This document shows positions 1 to 8,721 of a stretch of 64,000 nucleotides of DNA, piece by piece. Location of the stretch: NCBI GenBank assembly GCA_029243485.1, contig JAQWRY010000053.1:1-64000 (forward strand), read 5' to 3'. Position 1 is the first letter of the stretch, and each line of letters starts with the position of its first letter. Under the pieces are notes generated by a model. That model was not told the DNA's origin and made no database searches. It was given only the letters and a program-made list of their open reading frames with translations. Both the position numbers and the translations under genes were made by a program. The stretch is from Candidatus Binatia bacterium (GTDB lineage Bacteria; Desulfobacterota; Binatia; UBA12015).

Positions 1-317
1 CATTGGGGCGACCAGTGGAGCGACGGGCCTCTTCGAGCACGCAAGTGATCGCCTTGCCGCGCGTCGGTGGCCTCCAGCATCGGTACGCGTGGGCGGAGGC
101 GGCGTGATCGTGTCGCGGACGGGTTCTGAGAACGCACAGGAACGGAGTTGTCGACATCGCCGGGCAGTGCGCGTTGGGGTTTGCAAACGGGCGAGTAGGA
201 AGCTGCTGCAACGGCGGTTGTCGCTTGACCGACGCTGGACGCGAGCCTTTTGTGGCTTCGTGCTCCAGAGCGCTCGGCTTCGGAGGTGGCCCAGCCGCCG
301 AAAAAGGAGGCCGCCTT
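1..317. other. No gene recognised at window edge
   Basis: This stretch lies downstream of the outer-membrane factor gene, which stops at 318-320. Short reading frames exist on both strands, but none gives a recognisable protein or a convincing ribosome-binding site. It could hold the end of a feature that continues outside the window. No tRNA-like or clear terminator structure was seen. Confidence 0.5.
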
Positions 318-1754
318 CTACGAGCCCGGCGCCGCGGTCGGCGTCGGCCGTGGCCACTGCCAGTCTTCTGTCTTCAATTCCCAGCCTCCGCCGAGGACCC
401 GATACAGGAGCGCTACACTCACGAGTTGCTCCCGCTCCACGCGCGCCAGCGCGATCTGGGCGGGAAATAACTCCTGCTGCGCTTGGAGGACTTCGAAGTA
501 ATTCGCCAGACCGATTTCATAACGCAAAAAGGAGAGCTCCACGGAACGCCGGAGCGCATCCACCTCGACCTGAACCTTCTTGCGCTGCTCGAGCAGGTTG
601 TGCTGAGCAGTGAGAACGCTCGAAACTTCCGCAAACGCTCGAAGAACCGTTTGCTCGTACAAGGCAACCTCGGCCTCCCAGGCCGCGATCTGGAGCTGGT
701 ACTGCTCGTAGTTTCGCCCACCGGTAAAGATCGGTCCGGAGACCGAAGCAGCGATGCCCCAGACGCCGAACGTGCCATTCAGCATGTCCGACAGTTCGGT
801 CGAACTGGCACCATAGAGGCTCGAGAGGCCAATCCTCGGAAAGAAATTGGCAACCGAAACGCCGATTTCGGCGTTCGCGGCCCGCACCTGGTCTTCGGCC
901 TGGCGCAGGTCGGGCCTGCGGCTCAGAAGTTCAGACGGCAGGCCAGCGGGCACCACCGGCAGCGTTCGCTGCTCACTGAGTTTCATTCCGCGGTCGATTT
1001 CGCTGGGGTTTCGCCCAAGAAGCAGGCTGATCTCGTTCTCGGTGGCGACTACCTCGGACTGCAGCGCTGGAATCTGCGCCTGCACGTTGGCCAGCGACGC
1101 CTGAGCACGAGCGACGGCCAGGTCGGAACCGACGCCACCCTGAAACCGCCGGGTGAAAAGATCGAGCGACTTTTCAAACGACACCACGGTGGACCGGGCG
1201 ATTTCTATTTCGGCGTCGAGCTCAATCAGGCGGAAGTAGGCTTCCGCCACGGAGCTCACGAGCGAGAGCAAGATTCCGCGTTGCGCCTCTTCGGTGGCGA
1301 GCAACTGGGCTTCGGCCGCTTCGGTCGCGCGCCGGATCCGGCCCCAGAGGTCGATTTCCCAGGCCAGATTGAAGGCACCCGTGAAGAGGTTGAAGGTTTG
1401 CGGAGGGAGCGGGGGCACGATGACCGAGCTCTGACGAGTCCCGTTGCCGTCGTACCCGACCTGCGGCAGGAGCTCGGACCGGGCCACACCGACAAAGGCC
1501 GAAGACTGACGAACCCGCGCAGCGGCGGCACGGATGTCGTAATTCCCCTCGACGGCTCTCGAGATCAAGCGCTGCAGCGCGGGATCTTCGAACACCTCCC
1601 ACCACGGCAGATCCGCCAGGGACTGTGCCTGCTCGGCGGGGACGGCCAGGCGAAACTCGGCCGGCGAGTGGATTTCCGGCGCTTCGTAGTCCGGCCCCAG
1701 TGCACATCCTCCAGCCAGGGCGAGGACCCAGAGAGTCGCGATACCGGTTCGCAT
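318..1754 (-). CDS. RND efflux outer-membrane factor, NodT/OprM family lipoprotein
   Basis: This is the outer-membrane channel of a tripartite RND pump. It should form a trimeric beta-barrel with a long periplasmic alpha tunnel that docks onto the inner-membrane pump. The N-terminus is a lipoprotein signal with lipobox AGGC followed by ALGPDYEAP, typical of NodT-family proteins. Two outer-membrane efflux repeats fill the remainder, and the length of about 478 aa fits the family. The ATG at 1754 shares its A with the stop of the RND gene (TGATG). A GTG three bases earlier is the alternative start. Translational coupling with the pump gene is likely. It is last in the operon, after adaptor and pump. 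Substrates cannot be read from sequence. Confidence 0.93.
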   Translation of the reverse strand: MRTGIATLWVLALAGGCALGPDYEAPEIHSPAEFRLAVPAEQAQSLADLPWWEVFEDPALQRLISRAVEGNYDIRAAAARVRQSSAFVGVARSELLPQVGYDGNGTRQSSVIVPPLPPQTFNLFTGAFNLAWEIDLWGRIRRATEAAEAQLLATEEAQRGILLSLVSSVAEAYFRLIELDAEIEIARSTVVSFEKSLDLFTRRFQGGVGSDLAVARAQASLANVQAQIPALQSEVVATENEISLLLGRNPSEIDRGMKLSEQRTLPVVPAGLPSELLSRRPDLRQAEDQVRAANAEIGVSVANFFPRIGLSSLYGASSTELSDMLNGTFGVWGIAASVSGPIFTGGRNYEQYQLQIAAWEAEVALYEQTVLRAFAEVSSVLTAQHNLLEQRKKVQVEVDALRRSVELSFLRYEIGLANYFEVLQAQQELFPAQIALARVEREQLVSVALLYRVLGGGWELKTEDWQWPRPTPTAAPGS

Positions 1755-4700
1755 CACGGCTGCGTCTCCGGGTTCGAGGCCTTTCCTTCGCGCTTCTCTC
1801 GCCAGCTTTCCACGACGTAGAACGATACGGGCACGAGAAAAATCCCGATGAGTGTCGACGCGAGCATGCCCCCGAGAACCGCCGTGCCCAGGACGTTTCG
1901 CGCAATGGCTCCCGACCCCGTTGCGATGACGAGAGGGATGACGCCCATGATGAACGCAAACGCGGTCATCATGATGGGGCGAAGCCGCAAACGCGCGGCA
2001 TCGAGCGCCGCGTCTACAACCGACTCGCCTTCGGCGAGCTTTCCGCGGGCAAACTCGACGATGAGGATTGCATTCTTCGCCGCAAGACCGACCAACATCA
2101 CGAGTCCAATCTGCGCAAAGACGTCGTTGACCAGTAATCGGACAATGAGGCCGAGGAAGGCTCCGAAGATCGCGATGGGCGTTGCGAGGAGCACACTGAT
2201 CGGCAGTGCCCAGCTTTCGTAGAGCGCCGCAAGAATCAGAAAGACGGCGAGCAGCGAAAGTCCGAAGACCAAGGCGGGGGACACTCCTTCGGCCGCGACC
2301 TTCTCCTGGTACGACATGCCCATGTAGTCATACCCCATGGTCGCCGGCATGGTCTGCTCGAAGACCTCCTCGAAGGCTGCCATGCCCTCCCCTGAGCTAA
2401 ACCACGGCCAAAGGATGCCGCTGATCTGGGCGGAACTGTGCCCATTGAACCGCAGAGTGAATTCGGGGCCAAAGGTTCGCTCCATCGACACGAAGGTCTC
2501 CAGCGGCACCATGTCCCCCTGCGGGTTGCGGACATAGAAAAGATTGATGTCATCCGCGGTGGTTCGATACTTCCCCTCCGCCTGGAGATAGACCTGCCAT
2601 GTGCGTCCGAATCGATTGAAGTAGTTGACGAAGACCCCACCCATGTAGGCCTGGAGGGTCCGGTACACGTCCGCGAGTTCGACCCCCTGCTTCAGCACCT
2701 TGTCGCGGTCGACGTTGGCAAAGATCTGCGGGGTGTCGGGGATCAGGGTGGTCGAGACCCGGGCGAATTCGGGCCGCTCGTTCATCGCCTTGAGGAATTT
2801 CTTCGTGTTCGCCGCCAGGCTCTCAGTCGAGCCCCCGGAGAGGTCCTCCAATACGAAGGTGACACCACCGGAGGTCCCCACCCCGGGGATGGCCGGTGGC
2901 GAGAACGAGAAGACCTTGGCTTCAGGGACTTCCTTGGCGAACCGTTCGTTCAAACCCCGCATGATGGTTTTCGCATCGAGCCCCTTGGGGTCGCGCTCCT
3001 CCCAGTCCTCCAGTGTGATGAAGAGCGTTCCGCAGTAGGTGGTATTCACCTGCGTCAACAGACTGAAGCCCACCACGGTGTTGTAGCTCTTCACGCCCGG
3101 CGTATCCTCCAGAATCTTTTCCACCCGCCGCGCAACTTCGTCCGAGCGCTGCAATGAAGCGGCATTTGGGAGCTGGAGGTTGCCGTAGAGGTACCCCTGA
3201 TCCTCTTCCGGGACGAACCCGCCTGGCAAGCGAGAGCCGATGAATCCGCCGCTCAAAGAGAGGATCAGCAGAAAGAGCATCGCCAACCCGGCTTTGCGGA
3301 TCAGAAAATGGGACCATCCAATGTAACCGTCGGTCACCCGGGCAAATAGCCGATTGAAGGCGTCAAAGAATCGACCCACAATTCCGCCCGTTGGTTGTCG
3401 CGGCCGAAGGAGAAGCGCCGACAGGGCCGGACTGAGCGTCATGGCATTGAAGGAGGAGATCAGCACCGACACCGCGATAGTCACGGCAAACTGCTGGTAG
3501 AGTCGTCCGGTGATGCCCGGAATGAAGGCCGTCGGCACGAAGACCGCTACTAGGATGAGAGTCGTCCCGATGATGGGGCTCGTGACGTCTTCCATTGCCT
3601 TGAGTGTCGCGCTGCGCGGTTCGAGTCCGTCTTCGATGTTTTTTTCGACCGCCTCGACGACCACGATCGCATCATCGACGACCAGGCCGATCGCTAGCAC
3701 CAGGCCAAGCAGCGAGAGCGTGTTGATCGAGAATCCGAGGATGGGAAAGATTGCGAAGGTGCCCACGAGCGCGACCGGCACCGCGAGCAGAGGAATCAAG
3801 GTCGCACGCCAACCTTGCAAGAAGACGAAGACCACGAGGATGACCAGGGCCAGTGCCTCGAACAAGGTCACGACGATCTCGGAGATGCCCGCTCGGACGG
3901 CGGCGGTCGTATCGAGCGAGATCACGTAATCGAGACCCGAAGGGAACCGCTCCTTCAATTCCTCCATCAGAGCGGTTGCTTCGTCCATGGTGTTGATCGC
4001 GTTGGATCCGGGATCTTGATAGATCGCCACGATGGCCGCGGGTTTTCCGTTCAAACGTCCAATGTCGCTATAATTCTGGGACCCCAACTCGATTCGCGCG
4101 ACATCATTCATCGTCACGAGCGAGCCATCGGGATTTGCGCGAATGACGACGTTGGCAAATTCTTCGGGCGTCTTCAGACGGCCCTGAGCGCGGACGGTGT
4201 AGGTGAATTCCTGCCCCGGCGGAACCGGCTCGGCACCGATCTGCCCAGCGGGATTCACCGTGTTCTGCTGAGACAGAGCGTCCACCAGGTCGGTGACCGT
4301 GAGCTTCATCTCTGCGAGCTTGTCGGGCTCGACCCAGAAGCGCATCGCGTATTGAGCAGCTCCCAAGATCGAAACCTGACCAATGCCGGGCACGCGAGTC
4401 ATCGCATCGTTGATGTTGATGTACGCGTAGTTCGCCAGAAACTCGGCATCGTAGGTGCCGTCGGGCGAGTAAAGGGAGAACAGCGCAAGGGGGCTGCTCG
4501 TCGACTTCTTGATCGTGACTCCCAGGTCTTTCACCTGGGCGGGCAGTTGCGATTCTGCCTGCTGGTAACGCATCTGAGTCAGAACCTGGTCGATGTTGGA
4601 GTCGGTTCCGACTTCAAAGTCGACTCGGAGCGTACCGATCCCGTTGCTCGCGTTGGTGGAGTACATGTAGATCATGCCGTCCACGCCGCTCATTTGCTGC

Positions 4701-4897
4701 TCGATCGGAGTAGACACCGACTCTTGCACCGTAACCGCGTCCGCTCCGACGTACGTCGCGGTCAACTGGATCTCGGGTGGTGCGATGTCCGGGTACTGCG
4801 AGATCGGAAGGCTGACCATCGCCACGATGCCCATGAGGGTCATCATGATCGAGATGACGATCGCGACGATCGGTCGATCGATGAAAAATCGTGCCAT
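1754..4897 (-). CDS. RND multidrug efflux permease, HAE1/AcrB family
   Basis: This is an inner-membrane proton/drug antiporter of 1047 aa, the usual size for AcrB/MexB. It starts MARFFIDRPIVAIVISIMM, the standard first transmembrane segment of HAE1 pumps. The proton-relay Asp pair is present in GLVLAIGLVVDDAIVVVEA (TM4) and the TM10 lysine in LAAKNAILIVEFARG. The two large periplasmic porter/docking domains sit between TM1-2 and TM7-8. The start ATG lies three bases after the adaptor stop, and its own stop overlaps the outer-membrane factor start, giving the operon order adaptor, pump, channel. No TetR or other local repressor gene is adjacent. Substrates may be drugs, lipids or metabolites. 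Confidence 0.96.
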   Translation of the reverse strand: MARFFIDRPIVAIVISIMMTLMGIVAMVSLPISQYPDIAPPEIQLTATYVGADAVTVQESVSTPIEQQMSGVDGMIYMYSTNASNGIGTLRVDFEVGTDSNIDQVLTQMRYQQAESQLPAQVKDLGVTIKKSTSSPLALFSLYSPDGTYDAEFLANYAYININDAMTRVPGIGQVSILGAAQYAMRFWVEPDKLAEMKLTVTDLVDALSQQNTVNPAGQIGAEPVPPGQEFTYTVRAQGRLKTPEEFANVVIRANPDGSLVTMNDVARIELGSQNYSDIGRLNGKPAAIVAIYQDPGSNAINTMDEATALMEELKERFPSGLDYVISLDTTAAVRAGISEIVVTLFEALALVILVVFVFLQGWRATLIPLLAVPVALVGTFAIFPILGFSINTLSLLGLVLAIGLVVDDAIVVVEAVEKNIEDGLEPRSATLKAMEDVTSPIIGTTLILVAVFVPTAFIPGITGRLYQQFAVTIAVSVLISSFNAMTLSPALSALLLRPRQPTGGIVGRFFDAFNRLFARVTDGYIGWSHFLIRKAGLAMLFLLILSLSGGFIGSRLPGGFVPEEDQGYLYGNLQLPNAASLQRSDEVARRVEKILEDTPGVKSYNTVVGFSLLTQVNTTYCGTLFITLEDWEERDPKGLDAKTIMRGLNERFAKEVPEAKVFSFSPPAIPGVGTSGGVTFVLEDLSGGSTESLAANTKKFLKAMNERPEFARVSTTLIPDTPQIFANVDRDKVLKQGVELADVYRTLQAYMGGVFVNYFNRFGRTWQVYLQAEGKYRTTADDINLFYVRNPQGDMVPLETFVSMERTFGPEFTLRFNGHSSAQISGILWPWFSSGEGMAAFEEVFEQTMPATMGYDYMGMSYQEKVAAEGVSPALVFGLSLLAVFLILAALYESWALPISVLLATPIAIFGAFLGLIVRLLVNDVFAQIGLVMLVGLAAKNAILIVEFARGKLAEGESVVDAALDAARLRLRPIMMTAFAFIMGVIPLVIATGSGAIARNVLGTAVLGGMLASTLIGIFLVPVSFYVVESWREKREGKASNPETQP

Positions 4898-4900
4898 TCC

Positions 4901-6043
4901 TCAGCGTCCCTGGGTGGAACTCGGAGCGGGTGCTGCCTTCGGCGTAGGCGTCGGGGCCGGCTTTGCGATTACCTTCGTGCCTCCCCGGATGTCCTGGAGC
5001 CCCTGCACGACAACTCGTTCTCCAGCGGCCAGACCCTTCTCGATCACCCATCCCGTGCCGTAGGTGGGCCCTACCTCGACCGTTCGCATTTCGATCACGT
5101 CGTCCTTGCCGACGACCGCGATCTGAAAGACACCTTGAATATCATTCATCGCACGTTGCGGCACGAGGATGGCGTTTTTGCGTTGGTCGATCATCGCGCG
5201 AACACGTGCGTACTGGCCTGGTCGCAGCAGGCCTTCCGCATTGGGGAAACGCCCCTCCACCATGATCGTACCCGTCTCGGGGTTCACCTCTCGGCCCAGT
5301 GCGTAGAACGATCCGGGTTTCGAATACGTCGAACCATCCGCGAGGATGAGCTCCGCTCGAGTCTTTAGTTTCCCGGGCTCGCGGAGCTGGTTGCGTCTGA
5401 ATTTCAGGTACTGCTGCTCACTAATCGGAAAATCGACTTTGATCGGGTTGATCGTCGACACGGTGGTGAGGAGCGTGGCCGGACCGACCAGGTCGCCGAT
5501 CTGCGCCACGGCAATGCCGGCCACTCCATCAATGGGAGCATCAATCCGTGTCCAGTCGACGTCGAGCTGCGCTTGTGTGACGGCGGCCTTCGCCGACTGC
5601 ACCGCGGCCCGGTTCGCGGCCTCGGTTTGAACCGCATCATCCAATTCTTTCCGACTCACGGCGCCTTTGGCGGCCAGCGGCCGGAATCGCGCGACGTTCT
5701 GGCGACTTCGACCCAGCGCCGCCTGCGCCTGCCCGAGCTCTCCCTCCGCCTTCTGGAGTTGCGCTTTGAATTGACGCGGGTCGATCTCGAACATCGCCTC
5801 GCCCTGTTTTACGTCGCCGCCATTCTGGTATCGCTGCTTGAGCAGATACCCCTCAACCTTCGATCGAATTTGTGCGTTGACAAAGCCGGCGGTCGTACCG
5901 ACCCATTCGCCGTAGATCGGAACCGTCTCGGTCCAAGACTGAACCGTGAGGACCTCCGGCGTAGGGGCCTTGGCGGGCTCTCCGCCACCGCACGCGGCCA
6001 GCAGCAGGGCCCACACCACGGCCAGGTACGAAGCCGCTCCCAT
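4901..6043 (-). CDS. RND efflux periplasmic adaptor lipoprotein, AcrA/MexA family
   Basis: This is the membrane-fusion protein bridging the AcrB-type pump and the outer-membrane factor. The ATG at 6043 was chosen because it directly precedes a lipoprotein signal (MGAASYLAVVWALLLAACGG, lipobox AAC). An upstream in-frame extension to 6172 has no signal-peptide character. From this start the protein is 380 aa, normal for the family. The order is lipoyl-like half, coiled-coil hairpin (AEGELGQAQAALGRSRQNVA region), second lipoyl half, beta-barrel and membrane-proximal domain. The C-terminal tail is Pro/Ala-rich. It is first in the efflux operon and divergent from the gene at 6216, so the 6044-6215 interval should carry its promoter. 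Confidence 0.92.
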   Translation of the reverse strand: MGAASYLAVVWALLLAACGGGEPAKAPTPEVLTVQSWTETVPIYGEWVGTTAGFVNAQIRSKVEGYLLKQRYQNGGDVKQGEAMFEIDPRQFKAQLQKAEGELGQAQAALGRSRQNVARFRPLAAKGAVSRKELDDAVQTEAANRAAVQSAKAAVTQAQLDVDWTRIDAPIDGVAGIAVAQIGDLVGPATLLTTVSTINPIKVDFPISEQQYLKFRRNQLREPGKLKTRAELILADGSTYSKPGSFYALGREVNPETGTIMVEGRFPNAEGLLRPGQYARVRAMIDQRKNAILVPQRAMNDIQGVFQIAVVGKDDVIEMRTVEVGPTYGTGWVIEKGLAAGERVVVQGLQDIRGGTKVIAKPAPTPTPKAAPAPSSTQGR

Positions 6044-6189
6044 ACCGCCCCACTTCAGACCCTCCACTTCCCTCACCCGGCCCTCCTCTTCCCCACGGGG
6101 ACGTTCCAAAACACCACCACCCAATCGCGAGAGCGCATGCGATAAGATGCCCTCGAGGCCCAAATGAAGCAATCGGATGGCGCCCGGCC

Positions 6190-6213
6190 CCGGACTCTCA
6201 TAACCAGGTCCGG
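6190..6213. repeat. Inverted repeat in the 6044-6215 divergent intergenic region
   Basis: CCGGAC (6190-6195) and GTCCGG (6208-6213) form a perfect 6-bp inverted repeat with a 12-nt loop, ending two bases before the ATG at 6216. It could be an operator or a 5'UTR hairpin affecting translation of the downstream gene. In GC-rich DNA a 6-bp repeat can arise by chance. Confidence 0.3.
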
Positions 6214-6215
6214 CG

Positions 6216-6650
6216 ATGCCCCGATACTTCGCCTACGGCTCTAACATGGAGGCGGCGCAGATGACGACCCGGGTGCCCGAGGCCCGCTCGCTCGGGGCGG
6301 GCCGGCTCCCCGCGCATCGCTTCTCCTGCAACAAGATCGGCCGAGACGGGTCCGCCAAGGCCAACATCGAACCCAGCGACGGCGACGAGGTCTGGGGCGT
6401 GGTCTTCGAGATCTCGGATGCCGGCCTCGCGGATCTCGATCGCTTCGAGGTCGGCTACCGACGCGAGCAGGTCACCGTCCATCTCCGCGACGATGCGACC
6501 ACAGAATGCGACGCCTACCTCTCGGACCAGGTCTCTCCTGATCTCCTCCCGACCCGAGCGTATCGCGATCGCATGGTGCGTGGAGCGCAGGAGCACGAAC
6601 TTCCGGCGATCTGCCTACTGGCACTGCGGATCCTCGCCGTCGGCGACTGA
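6216..6650 (+). CDS. Gamma-glutamylcyclotransferase-fold (AIG2-like) family protein
   Basis: This 144-aa cytosolic protein starts MPRYFAYGSNMEAAQMTTR. The YxxYGSN-type motif forms the substrate-binding loop of the GGCT/AIG2 fold. A conserved Glu in DLDRFEVGYRREQV fits the catalytic acid of cyclotransferases, and the barrel strand WGVVFEISDAGLADLD is also typical. Family members cleave gamma-glutamyl or gamma-glutamylamine bonds, releasing 5-oxoproline, but the exact substrate is unknown. The gene stands alone on the plus strand between the divergent RND operon and the convergent secF, so no operon partner suggests a pathway. Confidence 0.85.
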   Translation: MPRYFAYGSNMEAAQMTTRVPEARSLGAGRLPAHRFSCNKIGRDGSAKANIEPSDGDEVWGVVFEISDAGLADLDRFEVGYRREQVTVHLRDDATTECDAYLSDQVSPDLLPTRAYRDRMVRGAQEHELPAICLLALRILAVGD

Positions 6651-6676
6651 TCTCGCTTCGGCGCGGAGCGCGAAGA

Positions 6677-7654
6677 TCAGCTCGCGAGGCGTGAGCGGTT
6701 CGACCAGAACAACACGACCGGAGCCGCGATGTAGATCGACGAGTAGGTGCCGGTAATGAAGCCGACGACCAGCGTTAGAGCGAACGGCTCGAGACCCTTC
6801 CCACCGAGGAAATAGAGCGCGAACAGAACGAACAGCGCAGTGCCGGTGGTGAGCAGAGTGCGAGACAGGGTCTCGTTGATGCTCCGGTTGATCACGTCGG
6901 CAAGCGGGGACTTCGGGCTTCGGCGGAGATTCTCGCGGACGCGGTCGGACACGATGATCGTGTCGTGCACGGAGAAGCCGATGACGGTCAGCAGCCCAGC
7001 GAGAGTCGTAAGGTCGAAGCTCTGCTGCGTGAGCATCAACGCGCCAGCCGTAATGAAGACGTCGTGGATGAGCGCCACGACCGCGCCGAGGCCGAAACTC
7101 GGCTCGAAACGGATCGTGATGTAGATCCCCATGAAGATCGTCGCGAACAGCACGGCAAGGAAGCCCTGCTGCCGCAGATTCGCTCCCACCTTGGGCCCGA
7201 CACTGTCGATGCTCAAGATCTCGAAGCTCTTCTCGCCTCCGCGGTTTTCCTGGAGCAGCTGCGCGAGGGTCTCCGAGATGGAACTCATCTCGTGACCTAC
7301 TTTGATCTCGAAGCGAAGCAGGAACTCGCGGCCTTGCTCGCCGAAGTCCTGGACTGTGAGGTCACGAAGGTCGAGGGTCCTGAGCTCAGAACGGAGGTCG
7401 GCGGCGGTGGTCGCCTGGGCAAAACGGATCCGAATCGCGGTGCCGCCGGTGAAATCCACGCCGTAGTTCAGGGGCCGAACGAAGAACAGGATGATCGCGG
7501 CGATGTTCAATATCGTCGACGCGATCAGGAAGATCTTCCTCTTCCCGACGAAATCAATGTGGAGATCGTCCGGGAGAAGCGTGCGGAAGTTCAACGCGGG
7601 TCGGGCACCCTTGCCCCCTGCCCCGCCCGCATTTTTCGTCTGTGGATCAGCCAT
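6677..7654 (-). CDS. Protein translocase subunit SecF
   Basis: This is an inner-membrane subunit of the SecDF complex, which uses the proton-motive force to help the Sec channel export proteins. The 325-aa protein has one N-terminal transmembrane segment, a periplasmic head beginning at GVDFTGGTAIRIRFAQ, and five C-terminal transmembrane segments including SVHDTIIVSDRVRENLRR, the SecF signature. ATG 7654 was preferred because it precedes MADPQTKNAGG; an in-frame GTG at 7693 would add 13 residues. SecD is normally encoded immediately upstream, but here the upstream neighbour is recR and no secD is in the window. It is convergent with the gene at 6216. Confidence 0.93.
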   Translation of the reverse strand: MADPQTKNAGGAGGKGARPALNFRTLLPDDLHIDFVGKRKIFLIASTILNIAAIILFFVRPLNYGVDFTGGTAIRIRFAQATTAADLRSELRTLDLRDLTVQDFGEQGREFLLRFEIKVGHEMSSISETLAQLLQENRGGEKSFEILSIDSVGPKVGANLRQQGFLAVLFATIFMGIYITIRFEPSFGLGAVVALIHDVFITAGALMLTQQSFDLTTLAGLLTVIGFSVHDTIIVSDRVRENLRRSPKSPLADVINRSINETLSRTLLTTGTALFVLFALYFLGGKGLEPFALTLVVGFITGTYSSIYIAAPVVLFWSNRSRLAS

Positions 7655-7735
7655 GGAAATCGTCGTGTGAAACGCCGATTCACTAGCACCCACCCTGGCC
7701 AGTCACAACCAGAGGGGCGGTGAGGGCCTCCGGCC

Positions 7736-8338
7736 TCACATCTCGCGGCGGCCTTCCAGGGACTGAGCTAGCGTCACGATGTCGGTGTATTCGAGGTCTC
7801 CGCCCATCGGGATGCCGCGTGCGATGCGGGTCACCCGCACGCCGAGAGGCTTCAGAATGCGAGCGAGGTGATGCGCCGTCGCCTCGCCCTCGGCACTCGG
7901 ATTGGTGGCGACGATGATCTCGCGAACCTCGCTGCCACGCACCCTCTGGACGAGCTCGTCACACTTCAAATGCTCGGGCCCGATGCCGTCGAGAGGCGCG
8001 AGCGCGCCTCCGAGGACGTGATACCGCCCGCGGTACTCCTGCGCGCGCTCGAAGGCCATCATGTCCGCCGCCTCCTCCACGACGCAGATCTCCTCGCTGC
8101 GACGGCGCGGATCGGAGCAGATCGGACACGGGTCCTGCTCGGTGAGACCGTAGCAGCCCGAACAGAAGCGGCTCTGTTCCTTCACGCCGAGAAGCGCGTG
8201 CGCGAGGTTCGCGGCGAACGCGTGGTCGGAGCGAAGAACGTAGAACGCGAACCGCATCGCGGTCTTCTCGCCCACGCCGGGGAGCCGCTTGAGCTCCTCG
8301 ACCAATCGCTCCATCGAAGGAGTGAGCCCGAGCGCCAT
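7736..8338 (-). CDS. recR: Recombination protein RecR
   Basis: RecR loads RecA in the RecFOR gap-repair pathway. The 200-aa length is typical. Visible in order are an N-terminal helix-hairpin-helix region (LKRLPGVGEKTAMRFAFYVL), a four-Cys zinc finger (CSGCYGLTEQDPCPIC) and a Toprim domain with ICVVEEAADMMAFERAQ and the Walker-B-like region near the C-terminus. It follows ybaB by six bases, reproducing the widespread dnaX-ybaB-recR operon. Confidence 0.97.
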   Translation of the reverse strand: MALGLTPSMERLVEELKRLPGVGEKTAMRFAFYVLRSDHAFAANLAHALLGVKEQSRFCSGCYGLTEQDPCPICSDPRRRSEEICVVEEAADMMAFERAQEYRGRYHVLGGALAPLDGIGPEHLKCDELVQRVRGSEVREIIVATNPSAEGEATAHHLARILKPLGVRVTRIARGIPMGGDLEYTDIVTLAQSLEGRREM

Positions 8339-8344
8339 TCCGAC

Positions 8345-8674
8345 TCAGCCGAGCCCGGGGATCTTGAGCCCACCGGTGAGCCGCGACATCTCCTCGGTCA
8401 TGAGGGCCTGCGCTTTGCGGATCCCTTCGTTCACGGCGGCCATGACGAGGTCCTGGAGCATCTCTCGATCACCGTCTTTCAGGATTTCCGGATCGACCAA
8501 GAGGCCGACGACCTCCAGTTTGCCATTCACCTTGGCGGTAACCATCCCACCGCCGGCCGACGCTTCGACCGTTTTGCTTCCCACTTCGGACTGGAGGTCG
8601 GCGATCTTCGACTGCATCGCCTGCGCCTGCTCCATGATGTTCCCGATGTCTCCCAGATCGAAGGGCTTCGCCAT
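8345..8674 (-). CDS. YbaB/EbfC family nucleoid-associated protein
   Basis: This is a 109-aa DNA-binding protein of the YbaB/EbfC family, which forms homodimers with a tweezer-like fold and coats the nucleoid. The N-terminal helix (LGDIGNIMEQAQAMQSKIAD) and the segment VEASAGGGMVTAKVNGKLEV, with the conserved glycine loop, are diagnostic. ATG 8674 is favoured because AGGTGA lies about six bases upstream. An in-frame GTG at 8683 is possible. The position between dnaX and recR matches the family's usual context. Confidence 0.93.
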   Translation of the reverse strand: MAKPFDLGDIGNIMEQAQAMQSKIADLQSEVGSKTVEASAGGGMVTAKVNGKLEVVGLLVDPEILKDGDREMLQDLVMAAVNEGIRKAQALMTEEMSRLTGGLKIPGLG

Positions 8675-8721
8675 GAGCTTCACCTAGCAGTTGGGCAACG
8701 AACTCTCCCGCGGCGTGCCGT

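Noticed and set aside
483-1820. A 445-codon plus-strand frame opposite the outer-membrane factor
   Set aside because: It lies over a clear NodT-family protein and shows no domain of its own.
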